Origin: JALYOK01 sp963840785
GTDB lineage: Bacteria; Pseudomonadota; Gammaproteobacteria; Burkholderiales; JALYOK01
Direction: 5' to 3'
NCBI GenBank assembly: GCA_963840785.1
Contig: CAWJAF010000016.1
Coordinates: 20,656-84,655, forward strand
Length of the DNA stretch: 64,000 bases
Position 1 is the stretch's first letter. Each line of letters starts with the position of its first letter. The position numbers and the translations under genes were made by a program. This document shows positions 9,901-18,919 of the stretch, piece by piece. Below the pieces are notes generated by a model, which did not search any database, was not told where the DNA came from, and worked only from the letters and a program-made list of their open reading frames with translations.

Positions 9901-10092
9901 AGGCACCAGCCAACGATTGATGCGGCATTTTTAAAAATGCTCACCGATATTGGTACGGCAATGAATGCGATCTCCGAAGATGGTGCGTACGGTGACGGTA
10001 AAGCCAGTTACCAAGCGTTAGCCGATGGTGTGTGCGCGCGTGCGAGAAGTGCGGGTTGGGTGAGCACCAATCCTTGCGACGTATGCAAATGA
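6931..10092 (+). CDS. Large secreted Ig-like repeat protein with Cys-rich region and terminal HExxH motif
   Basis: 1053 residues, intact frame. A signal peptide ends at about residue 25 (GLASAQ). Domains read as follows: an N-terminal beta domain with the pattern MRDDGLEGDAVAGD, one or two Ig-like repeats (about 137-310), two invasin/Big_1-like domains (about 320-515, with PVSFRVTENDG and PVTFTVKQGGG), a carboxypeptidase-regulatory-like domain (about 525-600, ISGVVLDGSNNPIPGTTI) and a Cys-rich stretch (about 775-830). The C-terminal domain contains HENFH at residues 948-952. Big_1 and regulatory-like domains are typical of adhesins and surface filaments. HExxH is the zinc-protease core, but one motif does not prove activity. 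The start lies 31 bases after the PEP-CTERM gene, and the stop overlaps the next gene's start as ATGA. Confidence 0.75.
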   Translation: MLQFVRILAGTIVFLLGLMHGLASAQTITAAVSPTSTPVGVGINAAFAAQITDPALIQGSVNLLRIDALGRSSILGIMRDDGLEGDAVAGDRMFTLRFNVYEETLGTLTYRVSAAFQGRVSRILSNPITLTITGTVPTDITISQPTNLAFVNTTAVIISGTTGDPSATVSVNGIQANKSGNTFQASVPLQEGNNTVTAVAKNTNGGNSTASIQVTLDTTPPRLMVEFPPSGYVTSEAAVSFSGMINDLVVGTVNSQQAQVSVKGVAAQVANRTFSAPNIPLQLGLNDIAVIGRDQTGNSVSQTIRVTREAPAAQSIKLISGNNQTAAIGSVAPLPLVVQLLDGGNPVAGKPVSFRVTENDGFLAPGSSKAQVIVINTDAQGQAKANWTLGNHAGNNIVQAYAGGFTGTAVFTGTGTTKTPAKISIDSGGNQFGAVNDPLALPFVAVVTDQGYNRLANVPVTFTVKQGGGNFGGATTLQTKTDSDGRALAVLTLGSQPGQDNNMVEATFTGNTRFAAAFTASARVPGDPAKTSISGVVLDGSNNPIPGTTIRLFQIRQGAANNQPVQVGTPVRADAKGLFKMTGAPSGFFKLMADGTTATLAGKQFPTLEYDIVTVAGQDNGVGMPIYLPELDMDAKLCVNETTGGVLKLAKSPGFSLTVAPGSAIFPGGSRTGCITVTPVNPDKVPMVPGFGQQPRYVVTIQPVGTRFTVPAAMTMPNMDGLAPRAKTEMYSFDHDLASFVAIGTGTVSDDGSIIASDPGVGVIKAGWHCGGNPNPTGSAGTCAQCKACIGNACQTDPAQACTCCGSGNGGVCTNGTCTPLGGSSCSTNTVVVPNVVVVGNPDPSQCGPGMTGATHGPLTLPATPQVAACVSGKCTWSLRVRGPFDLPVFSGLCLPNPGINVQSANAAILFSGNYCKAIKDLTPDATGRPGIDSDPGIFTSFPIVTRHENFHVKEVETALRATWPAFESTVEAISEAVSCGPQTASAVLARHQPTIDAAFLKMLTDIGTAMNAISEDGAYGDGKASYQALADGVCARARSAGWVSTNPCDVCK

Positions 10093-10805
10093 AAACTGAG
10101 CAAGCAGGTATGTCGCTCCGAGTAGTCATAAACACAGCGGCGCTGTTATTTGCGTTGGTTAACTCGATCGCCTTCGCAAATAAGATTATACCGACGCCTG
10201 AGCAAACCCTGACGAATTACGGAGTCAAGCTGGACGTGCCTTCGCTGGTTGCTGCGCTATCCCGCAACGAACCCGGGGTTCGAGAAAATGCCGCCAAGTT
10301 ACTTGGGTCGCGTGGCGACCGATCGGTCGCTCCGCAACTGATGCCGCTTCTTACCGATGTATATATGTACGCGCGACTTGCAGCGGCGGGTGCACTCGCT
10401 AAGTTAGGAGAGCAAAAGGGAAACGAAACACTGCGGCAGGCGACAAAGGAAAAAGATGCGCCAACCGTTATTTACGCGAGTCGAGAGTTAATTCAGATCG
10501 GCGATAACTATGGATACGATGCCGTCGTACAAATCGCTCAAAAATCCGCAGTTGCCCTAGATCGCTTGATCGCGGTAGATCTCCTTCGCGATTACGCTTC
10601 GTTAACAGGAATACCAAAGATAACGCGGGTTCTCGCTAAATCGATGCGCGAGGATCGCGATAGTCAAGTGCGCGCAGCAGCGGCGCGCAGTCTGCGCACG
10701 TTGAAACACCCGGATGTGCTACGAGTGTTTTCAGCGGAGCTGAACAACAAGGATGAAGTCGTTAAAGGCATTGCGCAGCAGTATGTTCGCGACCAAGGCC
10801 GCTAA
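10089..10805 (+). CDS. Exported HEAT-repeat protein
   Basis: 238 residues from the ATG at 10089, which overlaps the previous stop codon (ATGA) and implies translational coupling. A longer in-frame start at 10032 is unlikely because the signal peptide (LRVVINTAALLFALVNSIAFA) fits the later start. The mature part is a chain of HEAT/PBS-lyase-type helical repeats: VRENAAKLLGSRGDRSVAPQL, ARLAAAGALAKLGEQ, VRAAAARSLRTLKHPDVLRVF. Such solenoids serve as protein-binding scaffolds. No catalytic residues are evident. Its partner may be the coupled upstream protein; that is inference from gene order. Confidence 0.75.
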   Translation: MKTEQAGMSLRVVINTAALLFALVNSIAFANKIIPTPEQTLTNYGVKLDVPSLVAALSRNEPGVRENAAKLLGSRGDRSVAPQLMPLLTDVYMYARLAAAGALAKLGEQKGNETLRQATKEKDAPTVIYASRELIQIGDNYGYDAVVQIAQKSAVALDRLIAVDLLRDYASLTGIPKITRVLAKSMREDRDSQVRAAAARSLRTLKHPDVLRVFSAELNNKDEVVKGIAQQYVRDQGR

Positions 10806-10868
10806 TTTAGTACCCTACGGTAAATCGATCTCGAACGAACTTGGCGAGATCGAAATGGAGGATCTGGC

Positions 10869-13800
10869 ATGGTGATAGGAGCAAAGCGGCGGCTAACTGC
10901 AGGACAATGGATGGCGGTTGCGTTATTGATAACGTTTGCAACTATCGTCCACGGTCAGGTCAACGAAAACTGTGTTGTGTCTGTGTTGAATCGCACGGTA
11001 CAGGTCAAATCCGACGGTACTTGGGTGTTACCCAACATCCCCGCAAACCAAGGTCCCGTGCGCGCCCGGGCGACGTGCGTCGAAAGCGGCGTTACCCGTG
11101 CTGGCCAATCCGATTTTTTTACGATCCCCACCGATGGCTCGGTCAACGTACCGAACATTGTTCTGGGCCCGGTTACGCCGATTCCTACTGAAGTCACGGT
11201 CAGTGCAGCCAACACCAAAATGACGTCGGCCGGGCAAACCCTGCAACTGACGGTTACCGGCCGCTACGCCGACGGCACCAGCAAGAATCTAACCGGCGCT
11301 ACCGGAACTCAGTTTTTGAGCAGCAATCCTACCCTGGCGACAGTATCTACCAACGGGTTGATCACCGCGCGGCAGAGCGGTACGGTTTTGATCCAAGCAA
11401 ATAATGAAGGCACGCAAGGGCTGTTGCAGATCATGGTCGCGCTCTCGCGCGATACCGACGGCGACGGCATTGTCGATGACGCAGAGCTCGCCGCCGGTCT
11501 CGATCCCAACAATCCGGCCGATGGGCTGGATGACATCGATCGCGACGGACTTAACAACCGCGACGAATTGGCGCGCGGCACCGGCTTACGCAATGCGGAC
11601 ACCGATGGCGACAGCATCCTTGACGGCGAAGAGGCAGTGGCCGGCAGAGACGGTTTCATAACCAATCCATTACTGGCCGACACTGACGGCGACTTCGTAC
11701 CGGATAATGTTGAGATTGCTTCGACCAGCAACCCGACCGATCGCAACAGTATCAACTTGGCGAAGGCGCTCAAGCGCATTGTGGCGTCGCCATCGACGTT
11801 TGTCGTCACTATCGACTCCACCAACTCTATCGGCTCGCAGCAACTGACCGTCACCGGCGAATTCAATCTTGGCGGCACAATCGATCTCACGCCGACCGCG
11901 CGCGGAACAAATTATGCTTCAAGCAATATTGCGGTCTGTAACTTCGGTGCGGAATCTGGCAAGGTGTTCGGCGCGGCGGATGGTCAATGCACGATTACCA
12001 TTACCAACAACGGCTTTAGCGCCACGGCAAGTGGTACTGTGCGCAATTTCACTGCGCAAGCGCTATCTTCTATCGCGATTCTGGGCTATGCCAACAATGT
12101 CGACGTGTCCGGCAATTACGCTTTCGTAGCGGCCGGTGCCTCCGGGCTACAGGTAGTCGACGTATCCGACCCGCTCGCCCCGCGCATCGTCGGCGCGGCT
12201 GACACACCCGGCAACGCGAACGACGTGCGCGTAATCGGCAATCTCGCCATTGTCGCGGACGGAGCTTCGGGTTTACGTATTTTCAACGTCAGCAATCCGA
12301 CCAGTCCGGTATCTGTCGGTAGTGTCGATACACCTGGCGATGCGACGGACGTTATGGTGTTCGAGGGGCGCGCCTATGTCGCGGATGGTGACGCCGGCCT
12401 TGCAATCGTCAATGTCGTCGATCCAACCAACCCCACGCTGTTGAAGCAGGTCGATACCCCCGGCACGGCGCGCGGCGTGGATGTGCTGCAAATCGGTGGT
12501 GCCCTCTACGCGATCATCGCGGACGATGCGCCCGGCGCCCTGCGCGTTATCAACGTGACGGACATTGCCAGCGCTAGCCTGGTCTCCAACTTTAATTTTA
12601 TCGGCGAACCAAAAGATGTTCGCGTGCGCGGCAATCTGGCGTATGTAGCGGCCTATTCTGAGGGGTTACAGATCGTGGATCTCAGCAATCAGCCGTGCCG
12701 CGCGCGCGCGGCAGCTTGCCCACCCAAATCATCCCGCGCGACGTCGAAATAGCCGGGCGTTTCGTGCTGTTGGCTGAACAGCTGTTCCCGAACGTGGTGG
12801 CTCTTTCGGATATATCCAACCCGGACAGCCCGACGCTACAAACTATCGATTTCTCCGCGCTTGGCGACTATGCCGGAACGGGTATCGCCGTCTCCGGCCC
12901 CTATGTTTATATGACCGGGGAAAGTGTTCTCGTCACTGCCGAGAATGGCACGTCGGGAGATACTCGTCTATTCATTGGCCAGTACACATCGCGCGAAGAC
13001 CGCAACGGTATCGCACCCAGTGTCGCCCTCACCGCGCCGGCCAACAACTCGTCCGTGGTGCGTGGCGGAGTCATCAGTCTACGCGCAAACTCGACTGACG
13101 ACGTAGCCGTTGCGGCGGTTACCTTCTCGGTGAATGGGGTGGATATCGGCGGCGACACTTCCGAACCCTATGAATGGTTGTATACGGTACCAGCGAACGC
13201 GACCTCATTAACCATACGCGCAATAGCGACCGATTTAGGCGGCAATACGACGCAATCTGCGGCGGTGTCGATTACGGCAATCGCCGATCCGATGACGACA
13301 GTGACCGGCAGTGTGCTGGGCAGGGACAGCACGCCTATCTCCGGTGCGCAGATAGACTGTCTTGGTACATCGGGTGCCAGCGATGCGGGTGGGCGTTTCG
13401 CAATTTCGGCGGTGTCGACCGGCCGGGGGGACATTGTTTGCAGCGCGACGGCGACCTTGGCCGGCTGGAGATTGGTGGGAAGTTCTCAGGCTATTGCACC
13501 GGTACGCGGTGGTGTGACCAACGTCGGAAGCATCCGATTAGAAGCCCAACCTGACACTATTGCAGCCGGGTATCACTTTACATGCGCGCTGACCAGCGCG
13601 GGTGGGATAAAGTGCTGGGGAGACAACAGTTCTGGTCAGCTTGGTAACGGCACGACGACGAGTAGCCTCACCGCGAGAGACGTGCCTGGTTTAACGACCG
13701 GAGTACAGTCAATAGTGGCTGGCGCTTCGCACGCTTGCGCGCTAACCAGTGTGGGCGGAGTGAAGTGCTGGGGAAACAATGAGTTTGGGCAGCTCGGTGA

Positions 13801-14653
13801 CGGTACGACGAGCAACAGGCTCGTATGGAAAGACGTTGTCGGATTGAGCAGCGGCGTTCGTGCCATCGCCGCCGGTTTCTCACATACCTGCGCGCTAACC
13901 GACGCCGGAGCATTGATGTGTTGGGGCGACAATCTATTAGGGCAGCTTGGGGATGGCACTCTTTTCCCGAGGGCTACCCCGAAAGCGGTTGTCGGGCTAT
14001 CTACGGGCGTCAACGCGATGGCACTCGGATACCGCCACTCTTGCGCATTGACCAGTGCCGGTGGCGCAAAGTGCTGGGGATACAATGAGACCGGGCAACT
14101 CGGTGACGGCACGGTCTTTAGCACAACCCCAACCGTGACGCCTAGAGACGTGGTAGGGTTAAGCAGCGGCTTGCGCGCTATCACAGCGGGTGGCGGGCAC
14201 ACATGCGTGTTAACTATTGCGGGTGGGGCAAAGTGTTGGGGCGCGAACAACTTGGGCCAGCTTGGAAATAGACCCAACCCAGGTGGATTCCCACCTCCAA
14301 GTCCGACGCCCACTGACGTTGTGGATGCGGCAAGCGGCATTACGGCTATCTCGGCAGGGAACGATCATACTTGCTTATTGACTGACGCAGGAGCGGTAAA
14401 ATGCACGGGTTGGAACTATTATGGACAGCTTGGCGACGGCACTAATGGTAATTACCGCCAACGCCCGATCGATGTAGTCGGCTTGAGCGGCGGCGTGATC
14501 GCCATCAAAACTGGCCAATATCACACCTGCGCACGCGTCGGCCTTGGAGTGAAGTGCTGGGGCATGAATTGGTTGGGCCAGATCGGCGATGGCACAGATA
14601 TCAACATTGGTGGCGGAATACGACCCACACCAACAGATGTGATCGGATTTTGA
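10869..14653 (+). CDS. Secreted TSP3 / LVIVD / RCC1-repeat protein, one frameshift
   Basis: Two frames join into a product of about 1260 residues. The first (10869-12752) has a signal peptide (LLITFATIVHGQ), a Big_2-like Ig domain, calcium-binding thrombospondin type-3 repeats (DTDGDGIVDD, DTDGDSILDGEE, DTDGDFVPDN) and LVIVD beta-propeller repeats (GLQVVDVSDPLAPRIVG). Restoring one C near 12689 reads LSNPAVPRARGSL and joins the second frame (to 14653). That frame continues with LVIVD material, an Ig-like domain, a regulatory-like domain (TVTGSVLGRDSTPISGAQI) and seven RCC1-type repeats of the form HTCALT-GG-KCWG-N--GQLGDGT from about 13555. RCC1 repeats form a seven-bladed propeller, so the count fits one full propeller. 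The role is probably surface binding; the ligand is unknown. Confidence 0.75.
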
Positions 14654-14671
14654 GGCAGCTTTAAGGGCGCG

Positions 14672-16300
14672 ATGCAGCAGAGAGCGAAGCGAACACGCAC
14701 ACGAGTCAGGATCTTAATTGGGGCGTTGTTCGCGTTGACATGTGGAGCAATCGCCCCAGACAAAACTAGCGCGGCCGACGCTCATCTGATCGGTCGCGAG
14801 TTGGCTGTGCCCCATCATCTCGGCGAGGAAGCCGCGCAGCCCATCGCTGATCTGCTCAAGCATGGTGCACAACTTTTCTCCGCCAACTGGACCGATCAAG
14901 ACGGCGCCGGCCGGCCGTTAAGCAAGGGCACGGGACGGCAACTCACCGATCCGTCCCAGCCGTTGGTCGGTAAGCGCTCGTTCAACCGGGTGTCCGCGCC
15001 GGACGCGAACTCTTGCACCGGCTGCCACAACATGCCCTATGGCATACCGGGCGGTGGCGGAGATTTCGTGACCAACGTCTTCGTGCTGGGCCATCGCTTC
15101 GATTTTGCCACCTTCGACGCGGCGGACAAAGTGCCCACGCGCGGCAGCCTGGATGAGAACGGTGAGCCGATCTCGCTGCAAAGCGTCGGTAATTTTCGCG
15201 CGACGACGGGGCTGTTCGGTTCAGGCTACATCGAAATGCTGGCGCGCCAGATGACGGCGGAGCTGCAAACGGCGCGTGACAAACTCAAGCTGGGCGTCAC
15301 CGCCGAGCTATGGGCGAAGGGCGTTTATTTCGGCAAGCTGACGCGGCGCGACGATGCGTCGTGGGACATCGGCCAACTGCAAGGCTTGCCGCGCGCGAGC
15401 GTCGTCTCGCCCACGCCGCTCGATCCGCCTACCTTGATCATCCGCCCATGGCATCAGGCGGGGAACGTCGTATCGTTGCGCGAATTCTCCAACAATGCGT
15501 TTAATCATCACCATGGCATTCAACCCACCGAGCGCTTTGGTCGAGATACGGATTTGGATGGCGACGGTGTGATTAACGAAATGACGCGTGGCGATGTCAC
15601 CGCAGTGTCGCTATACCAAGCGGCCATGGCGGTGCCGGGTCGCGTGATTCCACGCGATCCTGAAGTCGAGCAGGCCGTGTGGCACGGCGAACAGCTATTC
15701 GACAAGATCGGCTGCGCAAGTTGCCATACACCCGCGCTAGCATTGGACAAGAAGGGTTGGATTTACTCCGAGCCTAATCCGTACAATCTGCCGACTAACC
15801 TGCGGCCGGGCGATGCAACGGCGGTGGAAATAGACCTGAGCGACGCCCAGCTGCCACAACCGCGGCTGACGCCATTGTTGCCTGATCACGATGTGGTGAT
15901 TGTGCCGGCGTATACCGACTTGAAGCTGCATGACATTACCGACCCGAACGACCCGGCCGAGGCCGAGGCACTGGATATGAACTTCTTCGTCTGGTCGCCC
16001 AAATTCAAGGAAGGCAACCGTCGCTTCCTAACCAAGCGCCTGTGGGGTGCGGCCAACGAGCCGCCCTATTTCCACCACGGTTTGTTCACGACGCTGCGCC
16101 AGTCGGTACTCGCCCACCACGGCGAAGCGTTAGCGCAGCGCCAAGCGTTTGAACGCCTGCCAGTCTACGGACAGGATTCTATGATCGAATTTTTGAAGAC
16201 GTTGCAGGTGTTGCCGCCCGGTACGCGGTTCTTGGTCGTGGACGAGCACTTTCAGCCGCGCGACTGGCCACCTGCGCCACGCGAGCCTCAAGCGAAATAA
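14672..16300 (+). CDS. Di-haem oxidoreductase (putative peroxidase family, DHOR)
   Basis: 542 residues with an export signal after a basic N-terminus (ILIGALFALTCGAIA). Two c-type haem sites, CTGCH near residue 115 and CASCH near residue 350, match the di-haem oxidoreductase family related to MauG and cytochrome c peroxidase. Other family-like segments are PLVGKRSFNRVSAPDANSC, RDTDLDGDGVINEMTRGDV and PPYFHHGLFTTLRQ. It acts in the periplasm or outside the cell in electron transfer or peroxide chemistry; the substrate is not known. It starts 18 bases after the RCC1 gene and closes the secreted-protein run. It is convergent with uvrD. Confidence 0.82.
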   Translation: MQQRAKRTRTRVRILIGALFALTCGAIAPDKTSAADAHLIGRELAVPHHLGEEAAQPIADLLKHGAQLFSANWTDQDGAGRPLSKGTGRQLTDPSQPLVGKRSFNRVSAPDANSCTGCHNMPYGIPGGGGDFVTNVFVLGHRFDFATFDAADKVPTRGSLDENGEPISLQSVGNFRATTGLFGSGYIEMLARQMTAELQTARDKLKLGVTAELWAKGVYFGKLTRRDDASWDIGQLQGLPRASVVSPTPLDPPTLIIRPWHQAGNVVSLREFSNNAFNHHHGIQPTERFGRDTDLDGDGVINEMTRGDVTAVSLYQAAMAVPGRVIPRDPEVEQAVWHGEQLFDKIGCASCHTPALALDKKGWIYSEPNPYNLPTNLRPGDATAVEIDLSDAQLPQPRLTPLLPDHDVVIVPAYTDLKLHDITDPNDPAEAEALDMNFFVWSPKFKEGNRRFLTKRLWGAANEPPYFHHGLFTTLRQSVLAHHGEALAQRQAFERLPVYGQDSMIEFLKTLQVLPPGTRFLVVDEHFQPRDWPPAPREPQAK

Positions 16301-16317
16301 ACCTTACGAAGTGAAGG

Positions 16318-16357
16318 ATCTGCTTTTCTTGGGCAGCGAGAAAGACCAAAAGCAGAT
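16318..16357. terminator. Imperfect hairpin between convergent genes
   Basis: The arms ATCTGCTTTTCTTGG and ACCAAAAGCAGAT pair around a loop of about 12 bases between the ends of the di-haem gene and uvrD. T-rich stretches inside the stem would serve either strand. It is a plausible bidirectional terminator; there is no long trailing T tract. Confidence 0.45.
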
Positions 16358-16404
16358 TCGTCGTCGCACTCCACAGAGTGACATAGTGATTCTTGTTTTT
16401 ACGG

Positions 16405-18615
16405 CTAAGCTGCCGTCAACTTCGCATACTCCAACGCCAACCACTTCACACCAGTGTCGCGAAACTTCACCTGCACTCGGGCGTCGGCGCCGTTGCCTTC
16501 GCAGCCGAGAATCACGCCCTGACCAAATTTCGCGTGAGCGACATTTTGACCAATGCTGAAGGGAAATTTCGCGGCTTGCCATTTCGTTCGCGGCACGACC
16601 TCTTTTACTATGGTGCTCGCAGCAGGTTTTGGCTCGAAGCGTCCGCGTCCGTAGGTACCGTAGCCGCCATAGCCGGAACTAATTTTCGGCGCGTTAAAAA
16701 ACGATTGTCGCGGCGCGAGGATCTTGCACAGCGCTTCGGGAATTTCGTCAACGAAGCGCGAGCGAATGCCGTAGCGTACTTGGCCGTGCAGCATGCGGCT
16801 TTCGGCGTGGCTGATATACAGCCGACGTTTCGCGCGGGTTACGGCGACGTACATCAAGCGGCGCTCTTCTTCCAGTCCATCTGATTCGCTCATGCTGTTT
16901 TCGTGGGGAAACAAGCCTTCTTCCACGCCGCTCAAAAACACGGAGTGAAACTCCAAACCTTTTGCCGCGTGGACTGTCATCATTTGCAACGCGTCGGCGC
17001 CTGGCCCAGCCTGATGCTCCCCGGCTTCTAAACTGGCATGAGAGAGAAACGCGGCGAGGCTATCGTCCTCGGCCTCATGAACGAACGCCAGCGCAGCATT
17101 GATTAATTCATCTAAGTTTTCGAGTCGATCCGCACCATCTTTTTCGAGCTGATAAAAATTTTTCAGCGTCGAACGTTGCAACATTTCAGTCACCAATTCC
17201 GGCAATGCCATGTCGGCAACGCAGTTTTTCAGATTGTTAATGATCTGGATGAATGCCTGAAGACTGGCTCCACTCCTGCCTCCCAGGCCATTGCTATTGG
17301 CCGCATCCATCAAGCTGTAGCCATTTTTTTTGGCGATTTCTTCTAATTGCTCGACGCTGCGTGCGCCGATCCCGCGCGCCGGAAAATTCACCACGCGCAA
17401 GAATGCGCCGTCATCGTCTTGATTCGCGGCGAGACGAAGATAGGCAAGCGCGTGTTTTATTTCTTGGCGCTCGAAAAAGCGCAGGCCACCGTAAACGCGA
17501 TAAGAAATTCCCGCGGAGAATAGAGCGTGCTCCAACACGCGCGACTGCGCATTGGAGCGATACAGCAACGCGATTTCTGCAAGATTCACGCCTTCCGCGT
17601 GCAGGGTCTTCGCTTCTTCGACGATGAAGCTGGCTTCGTCGTTGTCGTTCACCGCGGAAAAAATTCTGACGGGTTCGCCGCTGCCTTCCGATGTCCACAG
17701 ATCTTTTCCGAGGCGGCTGGAATTGTGTTTAATGATGGCATTCGCCGCGTCAAGAATATTGCCGTGGGAGCGATAATTTTGCGTGAGCTTGATCACGTTC
17801 TGCACGTGAAAATCACGCTGAAAATCTTTCATGTTGCCGACGTTCGCGCCGCGGAAGGCGTATATCGATTGGTCATCGTCACCGACGGCGAACACTGCTG
17901 TTTGCGCGCCCGACAATAACTTCAGCCAACGATATTGCAACGTGTTGGTGTCCTGAAACTCGTCGACCAAAATAAATTGGAAGCGCGCGCGATAGTGCTC
18001 ACGCAAGATTTCGTTGCGCGTCAATACTTCAAATGTTCGTAGCAATAACTCGGCAAAATCCACCACGCCTTCGCGATTGCATTGTTCGTCGTAGAGCGCG
18101 AATACGTCCACCATTTGGCGCTCAAATTCATCGCGCGGCGAAACGTCTTTTGCACGGCGCCCTTCCTCCTTGTGGCCGCCGATGAAATATTGCACTTGGC
18201 GCGGCTGATATTTTTCTTCGTCGAGGTTCATGCTTTTCAGCAAGCGCTTTACCGCGGCGAGCTGATCTTGGCTGTCAAGAATTTGAAACAACTGTGGCAA
18301 GCCCGCGTCACGATGGTGGGCACGCAGCCAGCGATTGCACAGGCCATGGAACGTGCCGACCCACATACCGCGCGTGTCGATCGGCAACATCGATGCGATG
18401 CGCGCAACCATTTCCTTCGCGGCTTTGTTTGTAAACGTTACCGCGAGAATCGAACTCGGGCTGGCCTGGCCGGTTTGGATTAGATGGGCGATGCGTGTAG
18501 TAAGCACGCGGGTTTTGCCGCTGCCGGCGCCGGCTAGCACTAATGCGGAAGTAGGAGGCAGCGTGACGGCGGCGAGTTGCTCGTCGTTCAGTCCTTGAGT
18601 GAGCGCGGATGACAT
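16405..18615 (-). CDS. uvrD: ATP-dependent DNA helicase II (UvrD/PcrA)
   Basis: A 736-residue superfamily 1A 3'-5' helicase for nucleotide-excision and mismatch repair. The helicase motifs appear in order: Q-motif LNDEQLAAV, Walker A GAGSGKT, FTNKAAKEM, motif II DEFQDTN, motif III GDDDQSIYAFRGA, motif IV QNYRS, motif V VHAAKGLEF and motif VI VAVTRAKRRLYIS. The C-terminal Tudor-like region (VQVKFRDTGVKWLALEYAKL) is typical of UvrD and PcrA and is absent from Rep, so UvrD is preferred. The frame is intact. Confidence 0.95.
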   Translation of the reverse strand: MSSALTQGLNDEQLAAVTLPPTSALVLAGAGSGKTRVLTTRIAHLIQTGQASPSSILAVTFTNKAAKEMVARIASMLPIDTRGMWVGTFHGLCNRWLRAHHRDAGLPQLFQILDSQDQLAAVKRLLKSMNLDEEKYQPRQVQYFIGGHKEEGRRAKDVSPRDEFERQMVDVFALYDEQCNREGVVDFAELLLRTFEVLTRNEILREHYRARFQFILVDEFQDTNTLQYRWLKLLSGAQTAVFAVGDDDQSIYAFRGANVGNMKDFQRDFHVQNVIKLTQNYRSHGNILDAANAIIKHNSSRLGKDLWTSEGSGEPVRIFSAVNDNDEASFIVEEAKTLHAEGVNLAEIALLYRSNAQSRVLEHALFSAGISYRVYGGLRFFERQEIKHALAYLRLAANQDDDGAFLRVVNFPARGIGARSVEQLEEIAKKNGYSLMDAANSNGLGGRSGASLQAFIQIINNLKNCVADMALPELVTEMLQRSTLKNFYQLEKDGADRLENLDELINAALAFVHEAEDDSLAAFLSHASLEAGEHQAGPGADALQMMTVHAAKGLEFHSVFLSGVEEGLFPHENSMSESDGLEEERRLMYVAVTRAKRRLYISHAESRMLHGQVRYGIRSRFVDEIPEALCKILAPRQSFFNAPKISSGYGGYGTYGRGRFEPKPAASTIVKEVVPRTKWQAAKFPFSIGQNVAHAKFGQGVILGCEGNGADARVQVKFRDTGVKWLALEYAKLTAA

Positions 18616-18766
18616 GAATTCTTATCGGTTGAAGTATCGCGGAATTATACGGCAACGGATGCCTTCACGTATATGCGCGCGGGCGGCTAAATGGTATTGA
18701 CAATGCCTTGAGAGCCGCTCTGGTATTGGCTTACAGGCCGATTGTCTTGCTATTTAGCGAGCCCGT

Positions 18767-18856
18767 CATTGCGAGGCAGTGCAAAGCGCGAACGCGGCAA
18801 TCTCGCATTTGTTCGGCATATCAAAGAGTGAGATTGCTTCGCGTTCGCTCGCAATG
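18767..18856. repeat. Inverted-repeat element of the CATTGCGAG type
   Basis: The arms CATTGCGAG...GCAATCTC and GAGATTGC...CTCGCAATG pair across about 90 bases in the uvrD-leuS gap. Elements with this sequence are scattered through many proteobacterial genomes. It may form a hairpin in the leuS leader. The remainder of 18616-18919 has no ORF; the leuS promoter should lie between the element and 18920. Confidence 0.6.
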
Positions 18857-18919
18857 CCAAGGTGGGATGATTCGTGGCCTAGTGCCTTATAATCGACGTT
18901 TTACGTTTTAGCCCGTTTC

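Noticed and set aside
13636..14340. A 234-residue minus-strand open frame, and a shorter one at 13668-13913, opposite the RCC1 repeats
   Set aside because: They are antisense shadows of a repetitive, stop-poor GC-rich coding region; the plus frame shows clear RCC1 repeats.
13555..14650. Regularly spaced repeats that could be mistaken for a CRISPR-like array
   Set aside because: The units are about 150 bases, diverged at DNA level and in frame; they encode RCC1 propeller blades. No CRISPR repeats or cas genes were seen anywhere.
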